Part shown: one piece after another, positions 15,950-25,316 of the stretch
Numbering within the stretch: the first letter of the stretch is position 1
Layout: every line of letters starts with the position of its first letter
Assembly: GCA_964634895.1 (NCBI GenBank)
Contig: CAZWJS010000002.1
Location: 1 to 50,798 of the forward strand
DNA: 50,798 nt
Source of the DNA: CG-Epi1 sp964634895
GTDB lineage: Archaea > Thermoplasmatota > Poseidoniia > MGIII > CG-Epi1
Reading direction: 5' to 3'
The notes under the pieces: model-generated
The model's input: only the letters and a program-made list of their open reading frames with translations
Told to the model about the DNA's origin: nothing
Database searches by the model: none
Translations under genes and position numbers: made by a program

Positions 15950-18247
15950 GTGAGAAAACTCCAATACATAGCCTTGGCAATGATTTTGTGCCTTACAATG
16001 GTCAAACCTACTCCTACTGCTGAAGTTCCTGTAGAAGATTTTACACACATTGTATTTGCAGAAGAATTTACAGCTACATGGTGTGTCTATTGTCCAAGTG
16101 CTGCAGAAAATCTAATGAAAGTATATGAGGATGTACCTAATGAACCATATTATGAAGACCATTTTTTCTTTGTTGCCCTAATTACGGATGTTAATGATAA
16201 GGCCGATGATAGAATGGGTGATTATCCAGACGTGACTGGTTATCCTACAGTAGTCTTTGATGGAAATGATGAAAAAGTGTCTGGCGGTCAATCAGACACT
16301 TCAAATTATGAACAAGCTATAGATACAACTGGTCAAAGAGACGATACCGATATCTCACTTGACATACATATGGATCACCTAGGTGCAGACCAGCTTGATG
16401 TTACTGTCGGGATGACATGGAATGAAGATGCGCCTCTTGGTAACCCTACATTTAATGGATTTGTAAGAGCATATATTGTTGAGAAAATTTCAAGATATGA
16501 TAATTATGATGGGGATCCTTATCACTTTGGCTTCCTAGATTACGCATTTGAACAAAGCGTAGAATTGAGTCCTCATCAAGAACTTGTTCTAAATACTATC
16601 TGGACTGGGGGAGAGCATCAAGATTCCAATGGAAATGATTTCTCAGACATAGATTATGAAAATATAAATATCTTTGTGGCTTTTTTTAATGATGAATCAG
16701 CCTCATCAGATAAATATTCATTGCAAGCTGCATTTGCTATACCTCCTGAAATGGAAATTGAACCTTGGGATGGAGTTCAGGAAGGTATTATTAAACTACA
16801 AGGTTCAGCAATAAGTAAGAAATCAGAAATCAAAGAGTTATATTATCGTTGGAATGATGGTGAATGGGTAGATTCTGGTTTGCCAAATTTTAACGGAGAT
16901 TTTACACTAGATCTGGATACCTCGGATATTGACAATGGTCTGCAGCAATTATCTATTAAGTCTGTAGATAGGGGTGCAAGTAATATCAAAACAATTGGTG
17001 TTGAATTGTTGAATGATTCCGAAGCTCCAACAATTGATATAATCTCACATACTGATGGAGAAATTGTAAAAGAAATAGCAGTTCTTGAAGTAGTAGCTAT
17101 TGATAATAATCAGATTTCCGATGTCGAATTCAAACTTAATGATGGTAACTGGAGGAAAATGTATTACTCAAATGAGGACAATTACATTGCTAGTTGGAAT
17201 ACTCAAGAAACAAATGCAGGTAACGGCGACCATATTATTACATTCAGAGCAAGTGATTTGAGCTCAAATACAGTACAAACTTTTCTAAACTTGACCGTTT
17301 ACAATGAAGGCGACGTAACCTATCCTTATCTAGATATTGTAGAACCTAAAGAAGAGATATATAATTCTCGAGTTAAAATAATTGTAGAATCCGAGGATCC
17401 AGATGGGATTTACGAAATAGTATTCAAAGTAGATGAAGGGCCTTGGAAAGAATTGAAAGAGGATGAAAACAACCTTTTTGATGCATACTGGACACCAACC
17501 AATGATGGATGGCACTGGTTATATGTCCAATCCACAGATTCGCAGGGATATGCTACAAACCATAGTTCAAAGTTTGAAACTGATAGCACGCCTCCTCAAA
17601 TAATTCTTGATGCAGATAAAGACGTGTCAGCAATTGCTGAATTCATGATTAATATAAAAGATTATAGCAAACTACAATCTTTGAGATATAGAATTGGTTC
17701 TACCAATTGGATTGACTTAGATATATTAAATCCTAATAATATTATCATATGGGACTCTACTGATACAAAAGATGGGAAGTGTCTATTGGAAATTGAATGT
17801 ACTGATTCGCATGGTGCTTTCAATAAATTACACACTACCTTACACGTTAAAAATGAAGGATTGATCCACTCTTCCATTCCTGCTGAAATAGATGCTGGCC
17901 AAGTCACTAAAGTTAGTGCAGTTATAGATTACACAGAACCAAAAGCTGTAAACGTTGTCATTGCAAAATATATTGATGGTGTTTGCTCTGATGGCTTGAG
18001 AATACCTATGTATAAAGAAGGTGACTATTATTATAGCGATTTATATTTTGAAGAATCAGGTGTTTATCTTTATAGCATAGAAGTAGATACTGGACATGGT
18101 CGCCTTTCCTCAGCTGGAGAAAATATTATTGTAGGTGAAACACAAAAAATTATCACTGAAGAAAATGAAGATGAAAAATTAATATCACCCAGCATCTCAT
18201 TAATAATTCTATCTTTACTATTTGTTGCTAATAGAAGGCGGATTTAG
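15950..18247 (+). CDS. secreted thioredoxin-like (CxxC) protein with Ig-like repeats and C-terminal anchor
   Basis: A 765-aa exported protein with a signal peptide (1-24). Residues about 28-140 look like a thioredoxin-fold domain of the Omp28/TlpA kind: FTATWCVYCPSAAENL has a CVYC redox pair at about 45-48, and VTGYPTVVFDG supplies the cis-Pro strand. After it come about four beta-sandwich Ig-like modules (about 270-660), recurring as I-x-x-V-x-F-K-x-D/N-x-G-x-W and W-x-T-x-x-x-x-x-G-x-H. The C-terminus is a hydrophobic stretch followed by NRRRI, a membrane anchor or sorting-type tail. It probably handles thiols or disulfides outside the cell. The GTG start is supported by promoter spacing. 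It ends 4 bp into the convergent nnr gene. Confidence 0.8.
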   Translation: MRKLQYIALAMILCLTMVKPTPTAEVPVEDFTHIVFAEEFTATWCVYCPSAAENLMKVYEDVPNEPYYEDHFFFVALITDVNDKADDRMGDYPDVTGYPTVVFDGNDEKVSGGQSDTSNYEQAIDTTGQRDDTDISLDIHMDHLGADQLDVTVGMTWNEDAPLGNPTFNGFVRAYIVEKISRYDNYDGDPYHFGFLDYAFEQSVELSPHQELVLNTIWTGGEHQDSNGNDFSDIDYENINIFVAFFNDESASSDKYSLQAAFAIPPEMEIEPWDGVQEGIIKLQGSAISKKSEIKELYYRWNDGEWVDSGLPNFNGDFTLDLDTSDIDNGLQQLSIKSVDRGASNIKTIGVELLNDSEAPTIDIISHTDGEIVKEIAVLEVVAIDNNQISDVEFKLNDGNWRKMYYSNEDNYIASWNTQETNAGNGDHIITFRASDLSSNTVQTFLNLTVYNEGDVTYPYLDIVEPKEEIYNSRVKIIVESEDPDGIYEIVFKVDEGPWKELKEDENNLFDAYWTPTNDGWHWLYVQSTDSQGYATNHSSKFETDSTPPQIILDADKDVSAIAEFMINIKDYSKLQSLRYRIGSTNWIDLDILNPNNIIIWDSTDTKDGKCLLEIECTDSHGAFNKLHTTLHVKNEGLIHSSIPAEIDAGQVTKVSAVIDYTEPKAVNVVIAKYIDGVCSDGLRIPMYKEGDYYYSDLYFEESGVYLYSIEVDTGHGRLSSAGENIIVGETQKIITEENEDEKLISPSISLIILSLLFVANRRRI

Positions 18248-19614
18248 CCTTTCAATATTTTAGATAAAGTAAGTGCCAGATCAGTTGGTAAAAATCCAGA
18301 TCCAACCTCTTGATAAGTTAATTCTCCTGCAAGCCCCATAGAATAAGCTGCCAAACGACCAGCCTCAAATGGCGTTAGGCCTTTGGCTAATAATGAACCG
18401 CAAAGACCTGCAAGAACATCACCAGTACCCCCAACTGCCATTCTAGCATGACCTGTTGAATTATACTTTATTTTATCACCATTAGTAATTACGTCGGTTT
18501 TTCCTTTTAACAAAACAGCTAATGAATGCTCCTTCGCAAAAGACATCAGATTTTTGTCATTACAATCTGAAATAAGCCTTTCAATTTCTCCAGTATGAGG
18601 TGTGACTAAAATATTTCCTGAGAAATCATACTTTTGAATTGCGTCTGCGTCTAACACAATATTATCAAAATGGTTAATCATCATCTGTATTGCTTCTATA
18701 GTTGAAGAATTCTGCCCAATCCCTGGACCTATAACATAAGAATCAAAATTAATACTCAATGATTTTATCTGATTTATACAAGTTTCATCAATTACATCTC
18801 CAGGACAACTATGAACTATCAATTCTGGAATAAAGCTGGAAACGGATTCGTAGGAAGATTCGGGAACAAAAACATGCACTAAATCTGCACCACCTCTATA
18901 GGAACCAAGACCAGCTAGAGCGGGAGCTCCCTGAAAAGGACCTCCTCCAACAATTGCAACTCTACCGTTTTGACCCTTGTGTTTTTCTGAATTCCATTTA
19001 GGATAAAGAAGTAGTTCCCCAGGTCCAGTTCTTTCATCTACTTCTTTTGGAATTCCAACATCTCTCAGTATTATTTCACCACAATTTCCTTTCTCCATCC
19101 CATTTTTTAAATCGTGGAAAGTGATTGTAGTATCTGGCTTTATTGTACAGTCACTCAAAAAACCAGAAGGAACATCTATTGCAAGCACATTGTCAAAACT
19201 GTTTATTGTATCAATCCATTTATCATAAGGAGGTCTAGGTTTACCTCTTATACCAGACCCCAAAAGACAATCAACAAGAAGCGTGGTGTTACTTTTCAGT
19301 TGTGATAAAAAAGAGATCTCTTTAACTATATTTTCCAATTTCTTAAAATAAGGGAGAGATATACTACTTGAAGGAGTTCCTGCAACTAAGATATTTACAT
19401 TGAAACCTGCATCAATAAGATTCAAACCACAAACAAAACCATCTCCGCCATTATTCCCTTTACCGCATACTATAGTAATAATATCATTAGAACTATAGTT
19501 TCCTTTTATGTATTCAGCCACCTCCTTTCCTGCATTTTCCATCAATTTAGATATACTTACGCCATAGCATTCAGCATTTTTATCCAACACTCCAAACTCG
19601 ACTAATTTTCTCAT
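18244..19614 (-). CDS. nnr: bifunctional NAD(P)H-hydrate epimerase/dehydratase
   Basis: Repairs NADHX and NADPHX. The N-terminal YjeF_N domain (about 1-205) epimerises the R/S hydrates and shows GKGNNGGDGFV at about 51-61. The C-terminal ribokinase-like domain (about 210-456) performs ADP- or ATP-dependent dehydration and shows VIGPGIGQ, VLDADAI and ARMAVGGTGDVLAG (about 392-405), the nucleotide-site motif. The 456-aa fused form is usual in archaea and bacteria. Its ATG overlaps the exchanger's stop by 4 nt, making it the last gene of the pyrE operon. The enzyme domains look intact. Confidence 0.95.
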   Translation of the reverse strand: MRKLVEFGVLDKNAECYGVSISKLMENAGKEVAEYIKGNYSSNDIITIVCGKGNNGGDGFVCGLNLIDAGFNVNILVAGTPSSSISLPYFKKLENIVKEISFLSQLKSNTTLLVDCLLGSGIRGKPRPPYDKWIDTINSFDNVLAIDVPSGFLSDCTIKPDTTITFHDLKNGMEKGNCGEIILRDVGIPKEVDERTGPGELLLYPKWNSEKHKGQNGRVAIVGGGPFQGAPALAGLGSYRGGADLVHVFVPESSYESVSSFIPELIVHSCPGDVIDETCINQIKSLSINFDSYVIGPGIGQNSSTIEAIQMMINHFDNIVLDADAIQKYDFSGNILVTPHTGEIERLISDCNDKNLMSFAKEHSLAVLLKGKTDVITNGDKIKYNSTGHARMAVGGTGDVLAGLCGSLLAKGLTPFEAGRLAAYSMGLAGELTYQEVGSGFLPTDLALTLSKILKG

Positions 19615-20534
19615 AATGTAAGTTGATAAAGGAACAAGGCAAAGAATCCAAAGAAGATAGCGCCTGACAAACGAGTCATTGGAACCCTGATCATCGCAAA
19701 GGTAGCTACAGTTATTATAATCAATAATGGCATGGTTGTAACTAAAATTAAATCATCGACAGCTATTGGTTTAACAATAGCTAAGACACCCATGACAAGA
19801 AAGATATTCGCTATATTTGAACCAATAACATTTCCTACTGCTATTTCTTTGTGGCCCTTCCTGGCTGCTGAAACAGTTCCAGCCAGTTCAGGCAAACTAG
19901 TTCCTATAGCCACTACACTTAAACCGATAACAACTTCGGATATGCCCATGAATGTTGCTATTTTTACAGCGGAACCAACCGTCAATTGGGCGCCAAAAAG
20001 TAATGCAATCAAACCTCCAAATAAAAAAGGATAAGAGGCACTACCCTTATTCTCTGAGTCAATATCTAGTTTTAATGATCTTTGGTACAACCATACCATA
20101 TATATTATGTACAAACCAAAGAACATCGCGCCTTCTGCAGATGATATATTTTTATCTTGTGCAAGAAAATAGAGCAATACTACTGCTAAAAGCATGACAT
20201 AACTATCACTGTTAGCATCTTTCTCAGGCACAATATTGGAATTAAGAATATAGAAGAAAATAAAACAGGAAGTGCCAAGAACAAGCCCAATATTAGAGAT
20301 ATTCGAACCAACAATATTACCTAATGCTAAATCATTGTAGCCTTGATAAGATGAAATCAAAGAAACTAGGAGTTCTGGCAAACTAGTCCCAAAGGCCACT
20401 ATAGTCACTCCCACTACATGTGGAGTTATTCCTTTGTCTTCTGCAATGGCTGCAGCATTATCTATGAAATAATCTGCACCTCTTGTTAATAACGTAAAAC
20501 CAATAACTAGCAGAATTACATCTAAAATAATCAT
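19611..20534 (-). CDS. Na+/Ca2+ exchanger family (CaCA) transporter
   Basis: A 307-aa integral membrane antiporter with about ten helices in two inverted repeats. Each repeat has the alpha motif: GTSLPELLVSLIS with ALGNIVGSNISNIGLVLG in the first, and GTSLPELAGTVSA with AVGNVIGSNIANIFLVMG in the second. The Glu and Asn of these motifs coordinate the transported cation. This matches the YrbG/NCX_Mj group. It lies in an operon of nucleotide and cofactor genes with 4-nt overlaps on both sides. Exact ion specificity cannot be read from the sequence. Confidence 0.93.
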   Translation of the reverse strand: MIILDVILLVIGFTLLTRGADYFIDNAAAIAEDKGITPHVVGVTIVAFGTSLPELLVSLISSYQGYNDLALGNIVGSNISNIGLVLGTSCFIFFYILNSNIVPEKDANSDSYVMLLAVVLLYFLAQDKNISSAEGAMFFGLYIIYMVWLYQRSLKLDIDSENKGSASYPFLFGGLIALLFGAQLTVGSAVKIATFMGISEVVIGLSVVAIGTSLPELAGTVSAARKGHKEIAVGNVIGSNIANIFLVMGVLAIVKPIAVDDLILVTTMPLLIIITVATFAMIRVPMTRLSGAIFFGFFALFLYQLTL

Positions 20535-21850
20535 GACCGAATTGCCTCCATATTATCTATCCTTTTTTGAATTAAGGCTGCTTTAGCAATATCATGCCTA
20601 ACAAATAAATTTTTCCCAGATATTTTACTCAAACCTTTCTCACATAGCTCTTCAGTTACGGATAAACTTTCTCCATTTGATACAATACCTGCAGCCCTTG
20701 AACTGGTTGTAGATATAGTCCCATCATCTTCCAGATTCACAGCAGCATAATACAAATTCCCATAGTTTTCATAATCTTCGTCAATGACCAATGTTGCCTC
20801 AGTATTTGGATTAGAACCATAACCTTCCGGAACTATATATTTGCAAACCGATGCTTCTTTGCGAAAATTAGCTCCTTCTAAATTTCCTGAACCTATATCA
20901 AAACATATTTTAGCAAAATCAGAATCTAAAAGGCTAAGTAAGTTCATCGCCTCTGGATCTCCAAAACGGGCGTTATATTCTATTAGTTTTGTCCCGCTTT
21001 TAGTTGCCATAAAACCTCCATACAATATCCCCTTATAACCTACTCCAAATTCTTCTTTGAGGGAAATGACAACTCGTTCATTTATCTCTTGTGCATCTCT
21101 AATATCTTGATCTAATAAGAATGGTAATGAATGATTATAATCTGAATAACTGCCCATACCTCCTGTATTAGGTCCTAAATCTCCTTCATAGGCTCTTTTA
21201 TGATCTTGTACTGCAGGCATATGTACTAATTTATCTCCATCACAAAAACTCATCAAAGAAAACTCTTCGCCGAATATCTTTTCTTCAATTACAAAAGTAC
21301 CAGAATTAGAAATCAAATATTGACAATAAGCAAGGGCTTCTTCATGTGAATTAAGATGTTCACCAGAAACTTTGACTCCTTTGCCTCCCATCAAACCATC
21401 ATATTTCACCACAAAGTCTTCTGAGAGTGATTCTAAAAATTGCTTAACACCAGATAATGCACTAAATCTTTGATATTTGGGAGAACAATCAATACCATAT
21501 TTTGACAATAAATCTCTAGTGAAACCTTTACTCGTCTCTATCTGTGATAAGTCTTTGGTAGGCCCAACTACAGAAACTCCAGCTTTCAGAAACATGTCGG
21601 AAAAACCATGAGCTAAAGGATCTTCTGGGCCAATAACTACACATTCTATGTTACTACTCTTTGCAAAATCATCAATGACTTTCTTTGATAGATTAGAACT
21701 ATATTCTGGGACAAAAACCTTATTCTTTGATAACTTTAGAAGGCCTGGGTTACGATTCGTCAAAACTGAATAAAGGTTGCCCCCAGATTGAACAATCTTT
21801 TCAGCGATAATATGCTCTCGAGCACCGCTACCTATGACCAAGAAATTCAT
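20531..21850 (-). CDS. purD: phosphoribosylamine-glycine ligase
   Basis: GAR synthetase, the second step of de novo purine synthesis, joining phosphoribosylamine and glycine with ATP. The 439-aa length is normal. It starts MNFLVIGSGAREH, contains VVIGPEDPLAHG, an ATP-grasp region with KYDGLMGGKGV (about 148-158), the segment DHKRAYEGDLGPNTGGMGSY (about 217-236) and NARFGDPEAM (about 294-303). Start ATG overlaps the pyrE stop by one nucleotide (TAATG) and the stop overlaps the exchanger start by 4 nt. Together with purB elsewhere in the window it indicates purine prototrophy. Confidence 0.97.
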   Translation of the reverse strand: MNFLVIGSGAREHIIAEKIVQSGGNLYSVLTNRNPGLLKLSKNKVFVPEYSSNLSKKVIDDFAKSSNIECVVIGPEDPLAHGFSDMFLKAGVSVVGPTKDLSQIETSKGFTRDLLSKYGIDCSPKYQRFSALSGVKQFLESLSEDFVVKYDGLMGGKGVKVSGEHLNSHEEALAYCQYLISNSGTFVIEEKIFGEEFSLMSFCDGDKLVHMPAVQDHKRAYEGDLGPNTGGMGSYSDYNHSLPFLLDQDIRDAQEINERVVISLKEEFGVGYKGILYGGFMATKSGTKLIEYNARFGDPEAMNLLSLLDSDFAKICFDIGSGNLEGANFRKEASVCKYIVPEGYGSNPNTEATLVIDEDYENYGNLYYAAVNLEDDGTISTTSSRAAGIVSNGESLSVTEELCEKGLSKISGKNLFVRHDIAKAALIQKRIDNMEAIRS

Positions 21851-22377
21851 TAATTCACCAAGTCAGATATTCTTATTAAAGCTCTATAATCCAAATTAAA
21901 AGGTTCAATTTTCTCTGAAGCACCCTCTTCCCTATCAACAACCACCATAACTTGAATCACTTCTACACCTTCGTCAACTAAAGCCTTAATCGATTCTACG
22001 TTAGAACCTCCTGTAGTGGCTACATCATCAACTAAAACTGCCTTACCACTATTAGGCCCCTCAATCCTTGAGCCTGTACCATGCTCTCTCTCTCCCTTGC
22101 GAATCATCGAATAAGGTATACCTGTTTCTAATGAAAGCGCAACAGTTAAAGGAACTGCACCCAATTCCATACCTGCAATAAAATCCACATCATTGGAAAT
22201 ATGCTTTGCAAATTCTTTAGCAATACAAGACAAAATCTCTGGATCTGTAGAAGCTAATTTCATATCTACATAAAATTTAGATTTCTTACCAGATGTTAAA
22301 GTGAAATCACCAAATTTAACAGCCTGGCAATCTAATAATTTTTGCTTAAGAATATCTATTGAAGAAGAACCTTGCAT
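21850..22377 (-). CDS. pyrE: orotate phosphoribosyltransferase
   Basis: Converts orotate and PRPP to OMP in pyrimidine synthesis. The 175-aa protein shows FTLTSGKKSKFYVDMK near the N-terminus, GMELGAVPL, the loop region RKGEREHGTGSRIEG (about 98-112) and the PRPP-binding signature VLVDDVATTGGS (about 114-125). It is the first gene of a four-gene minus-strand operon. A TATA-like AATTTTTTAAGG (22394-22405) centred about 23 nt upstream of the ATG suggests a leaderless start. Confidence 0.96.
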   Translation of the reverse strand: MQGSSSIDILKQKLLDCQAVKFGDFTLTSGKKSKFYVDMKLASTDPEILSCIAKEFAKHISNDVDFIAGMELGAVPLTVALSLETGIPYSMIRKGEREHGTGSRIEGPNSGKAVLVDDVATTGGSNVESIKALVDEGVEVIQVMVVVDREEGASEKIEPFNLDYRALIRISDLVN

Positions 22378-22393
22378 GACACGGTATAGAATG

Positions 22394-22405
22394 CCTTAAA
22401 AAATT
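22394..22405 (-). promoter_or_regulatory. TATA-like box of the pyrE operon
   Basis: AATTTTTTAAGG on the minus strand is centred 22-24 nt before the pyrE ATG, so the operon transcript should start at or next to the start codon. Confidence 0.45.
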
Positions 22406-22412
22406 AGTATCC

Positions 22413-23453
22413 CTAATGAAATACCTTAATTGCAGAAGGCAATACCTTGATTTCTAATGGAGTTGTACCTAAATTTTCTCCATCAATATTTATCGAAGTA
22501 GGGTCTTCAGTCTCGATCCTTAATGTTTTAAATCTATAGAATTCTACATTGGGGTTCCAGACGTGTGAACCCTGAGCTTTCAACTGTTTAAACAATTTCA
22601 GAATCTTGAATCTTCCTATATGAAAAATAATACCTAAATCCATTTTTCCATCATCTATCTGCGCTTTAGGTGCTAATCTAAGCCTATCTCCACCAGTACA
22701 AGTATTCTGTATTAAGAGTAAAACAAAATCGGACTCAATAAGATGTCCATCTATGAAGCATTTAGCGTTTCTCACTTTTCCTCTTAATATACTAAGCAAA
22801 ACACCAATATCATACCTTAACGGACCAAGAAAACGCATCCTTTCTGCCAGAATATTTGAATCGACTCCTAAGCCCCAACCAACTAAATTATGAGAATAAC
22901 GCATGACTCTTTCACCTTCAAAATCAAATTTAGTCTCAGCTACATCAATTAATCTGACTCGCCCTTTAAGAATTCTTTCAGTTGCATCCATGTAATCTAC
23001 AATTTCCATATCATTAGCTTGACTATTACCAGTTCCTGCTGGCACCAAACCAAGTGGAATTAAGTCTGAACTACTATCGCTACGAGACATAAAACCAGAG
23101 ATAACTTCACAGAAAGTCCCATCACCTCCGACCGTAGCTATCGAATCGCCAGGTTCTAAGGTCAATTTCTGTGCAATAGAAATGGCATGATTTGGTTTAT
23201 CAGTAATATGTTTTTCAACAATAATTTTTGAATTATACAATTCCTTTTCAACAAATGAAGCAACTTCTAGACCTTTCTTTTTACCAGAATATGGATTAAT
23301 AATCAAATGAACTTTTCTAACTTTATATTCTTCTTTAAACTGTAAATTGGAAAAATGAGGTACTTTGTCAGGAGGAGGTAAGTAACTACGGCCAAAGAAA
23401 GTTTTTTCAGGTTCAGGCTTTTTGAATATTAATCTCTCTGGACCACTAGCCAT
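22413..23453 (-). CDS. diacylglycerol/sphingosine kinase-like lipid kinase
   Basis: A 346-aa cytoplasmic or membrane-associated lipid kinase of the DAGK catalytic family (YegS/LCB5-like). After a 45-residue lead comes LIINPYSGKKKG (about 51-62), the ATP-binding GGDGTFCEVISGFMSR (about 104-119), and VPAGTGNSQANDM (about 134-146). The C-terminal beta-sandwich contains RLRLAPKAQIDDGKMDL and ends with the SINIDGE motif. In archaea it may phosphorylate archaeol-type or undecaprenol-like lipids, but the substrate is not readable. The GGDGTFxE motif pattern is closest to sphingosine-kinase-like members. The ATG lies about 25 nt from a TATA-like element shared with L15e. Confidence 0.88.
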   Translation of the reverse strand: MASGPERLIFKKPEPEKTFFGRSYLPPPDKVPHFSNLQFKEEYKVRKVHLIINPYSGKKKGLEVASFVEKELYNSKIIVEKHITDKPNHAISIAQKLTLEPGDSIATVGGDGTFCEVISGFMSRSDSSSDLIPLGLVPAGTGNSQANDMEIVDYMDATERILKGRVRLIDVAETKFDFEGERVMRYSHNLVGWGLGVDSNILAERMRFLGPLRYDIGVLLSILRGKVRNAKCFIDGHLIESDFVLLLIQNTCTGGDRLRLAPKAQIDDGKMDLGIIFHIGRFKILKLFKQLKAQGSHVWNPNVEFYRFKTLRIETEDPTSINIDGENLGTTPLEIKVLPSAIKVFH

Positions 23454-23473
23454 ACAAAAGTAATGTATTAACC

Positions 23474-23481
23474 TTTATAAG
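23474..23481. promoter_or_regulatory. shared TATA-like element between lipid kinase and L15e
   Basis: TTTATAAG, nearly palindromic with flanks CC and C, is centred about 25 nt from the minus-strand ATG at 23453 (leaderless kinase mRNA). On the plus strand it would start transcription near 23503, giving L15e a leader of about 43 nt. A second weak element, CATATAGGG (about 23499-23507), could give a shorter leader. Confidence 0.45.
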
Positions 23482-23545
23482 CAAGCTTCTGTCGAGACAT
23501 ATAGGGAATGTGGCGAAAGCTGAACCCTAAAAGTGAGGAATCGCG

Positions 23546-24166
23546 ATGAGTAAATCATTATACAACTATGTTAGAGATCAGTGGAAATCACCCACTGGAG
23601 AATTAAAAGCTCTTCAAAAAGAAAGACTAGTTAGGTATAGAAGAGAAGACGCTAGTATCAAAATTAAAAGACCTACTAGAATTGATCGGGCTAGAGCATT
23701 GGGTTACAAGGCTAAACAAGGCTATGTATTAATAAGAACAAGAATTAGAAGAGGAGGTATGAAAAAACATGCAATTACCTCAGGTAGGCGTGCAAAACGT
23801 GCTGGTATCTCTAAAATAACAATGAGTAAGAATCTGCAAATGATTGCAGAGGAAAGAACTTGTAAAAAATATCCTAATTTAGAAACTTTAAATTCTTACT
23901 GGGTAGCTGAAGATGGAAGATACAAATGGTATGAAGTTATAATGGTAGATCCTAACCACCCCGTAATAATGGCTGATTCAAAAATTAACTGGATATGTAA
24001 TCGAGCTCACAAAGGCAGAGTTCATAGAGGATTAACATCTTCTGGTAAAAAATCTAGAGGATTAATGAGTAAAGGAAAAGGTGCGGAGAAAATCAGACCA
24101 AGTAAGAGAAAGCATAGTGTTAGAACTAAGCAAAGCAGGACACCACACCCTCCAAAGAAAACTTAA
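23546..24166 (+). CDS. rpl15e: 50S ribosomal protein L15e
   Basis: An archaeal/eukaryotic large-subunit protein of 206 aa. It has the family opening MSKSLYNYVRDQWKSP, the basic core RARALGYKAKQGYVLIRTR and RRGGMKKHAI, and the tail KGRVHRGLTSSGKKSRG. It is slightly longer than usual because the C-terminus continues past the normal KGAEKIRPS end with a basic, proline-containing extension (RKHSVRTKQSRTPHPPKKT). This is the region that overlaps the next ORF. GTGAGG about 10 nt upstream may act as a ribosome-binding site. Confidence 0.97.
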   Translation: MSKSLYNYVRDQWKSPTGELKALQKERLVRYRREDASIKIKRPTRIDRARALGYKAKQGYVLIRTRIRRGGMKKHAITSGRRAKRAGISKITMSKNLQMIAEERTCKKYPNLETLNSYWVAEDGRYKWYEVIMVDPNHPVIMADSKINWICNRAHKGRVHRGLTSSGKKSRGLMSKGKGAEKIRPSKRKHSVRTKQSRTPHPPKKT

Positions 24167-25316
24167 GGAAGTTGATAAAATAACCTACAATCGTAAAAAT
24201 CCATTCATGGCCACTGTAGTGGATGCACACTGCATCTCAGAAGGTTCATACAAAGAAACAAACCATTATGCAGTGTCCATTAGAGGTAGTGGAATCAGGT
24301 ACAAACCTGGAGACTCTATGGGTTTTTATCCAACTAATGATGAGGATTTGGCAAAACACACAATAAGGGCTATTGGCGCAAAAAAGAACGTCCTTGTTGA
24401 AACTAAAGAAACTGGAAAGATTGAATTATTTGAGGCACTAATAAACAAATTTACTATTCATAGAGCTGGGAAAAAATTTCTCACTGCAGTAGTTTCAAAA
24501 ATGAAAAAAGGAAAAGATAAAGACAATTTGAAGGAAATACTAGAAGATCGTGACAAGACTGATAAATATTTGTTCACAAGAGATTGTATAGATATTCTAA
24601 ATGAACATCCTGTTCACTTTGAACCACAAGAATTCATAGATACTTTATCCCCTATAACTCCAAGATTGTATTCCATTAGTTCTTCACCTAAAGTACATCT
24701 TGGTGAAATACACTTAACTATTGCAATAGTGAAATACAATAATTATGAGAGAGATAGGCATGGTTTAGCAACAGGTCATTTAGCAAAAGAAGTTGAAGTA
24801 AATAAAACAAAGATTCCTATATATGTACAACCAACAAAAGAATTTATTCTTCCAAAAGATAAATCTAAAGATATTATTATGGTTGGACCTGGAACGGGTA
24901 TTGCACCATTTAGAGCTTTTATTGAACACCGAAAAGCTACTGAGGCAACAGGAAGAAATTGGTTATTTTTCGGCGAAGTAAACCAAGATTCTACTTTCTT
25001 TTACAACGATGAATGGGCTGAATACATGAAAGGTGGGGATTTAGACAAACTAACTACTGCATTTTCCAGAGATCAAGAAGATAAAATATACGTACAGCAT
25101 AGATTACTAAGTAATAGTAAGGAAATATGGGAATGGTTAGAGAGTGGGGCATATTTCTATGTTTGTGGTGACAAGCAATACATGGCTAAAGATGTTCACA
25201 AGGCTTTGATTACTATTGCAGAAAAAGAAGGTAAAATGAGCAAAAAAGATGCTGAAAACCACATTAATCAAACGTTAATGAAAGATGAACATAGATATCT
25301 CAGAGACGTCTACTGA
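24117..25316 (+). CDS. CysJ/P450-reductase-type FAD/NADPH oxidoreductase module without an FMN domain
   Basis: This protein matches the FAD-binding and NADP-binding half of sulfite reductase flavoprotein CysJ, cytochrome P450 reductase and related diflavin enzymes. Motifs in order are YNRKNPFMA, YKPGDSMGFYP, PRLYSISSSP (FAD), GHLAKEV, GPGTGIAPFRAFIEHR (NADP pyrophosphate), WLFFGEVNQDSTFFY, VYVQ-like IYVQHRL, YVCGDKQYMAKDV and the C-terminal EHRYLRDVY. No flavodoxin-like FMN domain precedes it, so electrons must pass to a separate partner. The start is uncertain: GTG at 24117 overlaps L15e by 50 nt but keeps the conserved YNRKNPF segment, while ATG at 24207 would lose it. Confidence 0.88.
   Translation: MLELSKAGHHTLQRKLKEVDKITYNRKNPFMATVVDAHCISEGSYKETNHYAVSIRGSGIRYKPGDSMGFYPTNDEDLAKHTIRAIGAKKNVLVETKETGKIELFEALINKFTIHRAGKKFLTAVVSKMKKGKDKDNLKEILEDRDKTDKYLFTRDCIDILNEHPVHFEPQEFIDTLSPITPRLYSISSSPKVHLGEIHLTIAIVKYNNYERDRHGLATGHLAKEVEVNKTKIPIYVQPTKEFILPKDKSKDIIMVGPGTGIAPFRAFIEHRKATEATGRNWLFFGEVNQDSTFFYNDEWAEYMKGGDLDKLTTAFSRDQEDKIYVQHRLLSNSKEIWEWLESGAYFYVCGDKQYMAKDVHKALITIAEKEGKMSKKDAENHINQTLMKDEHRYLRDVY

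Noticed and set aside
24081..24116. Start of the reductase at the upstream ATG 24081
   Set aside because: It would overlap L15e by 86 nt, and these residues do not match the reductase family.
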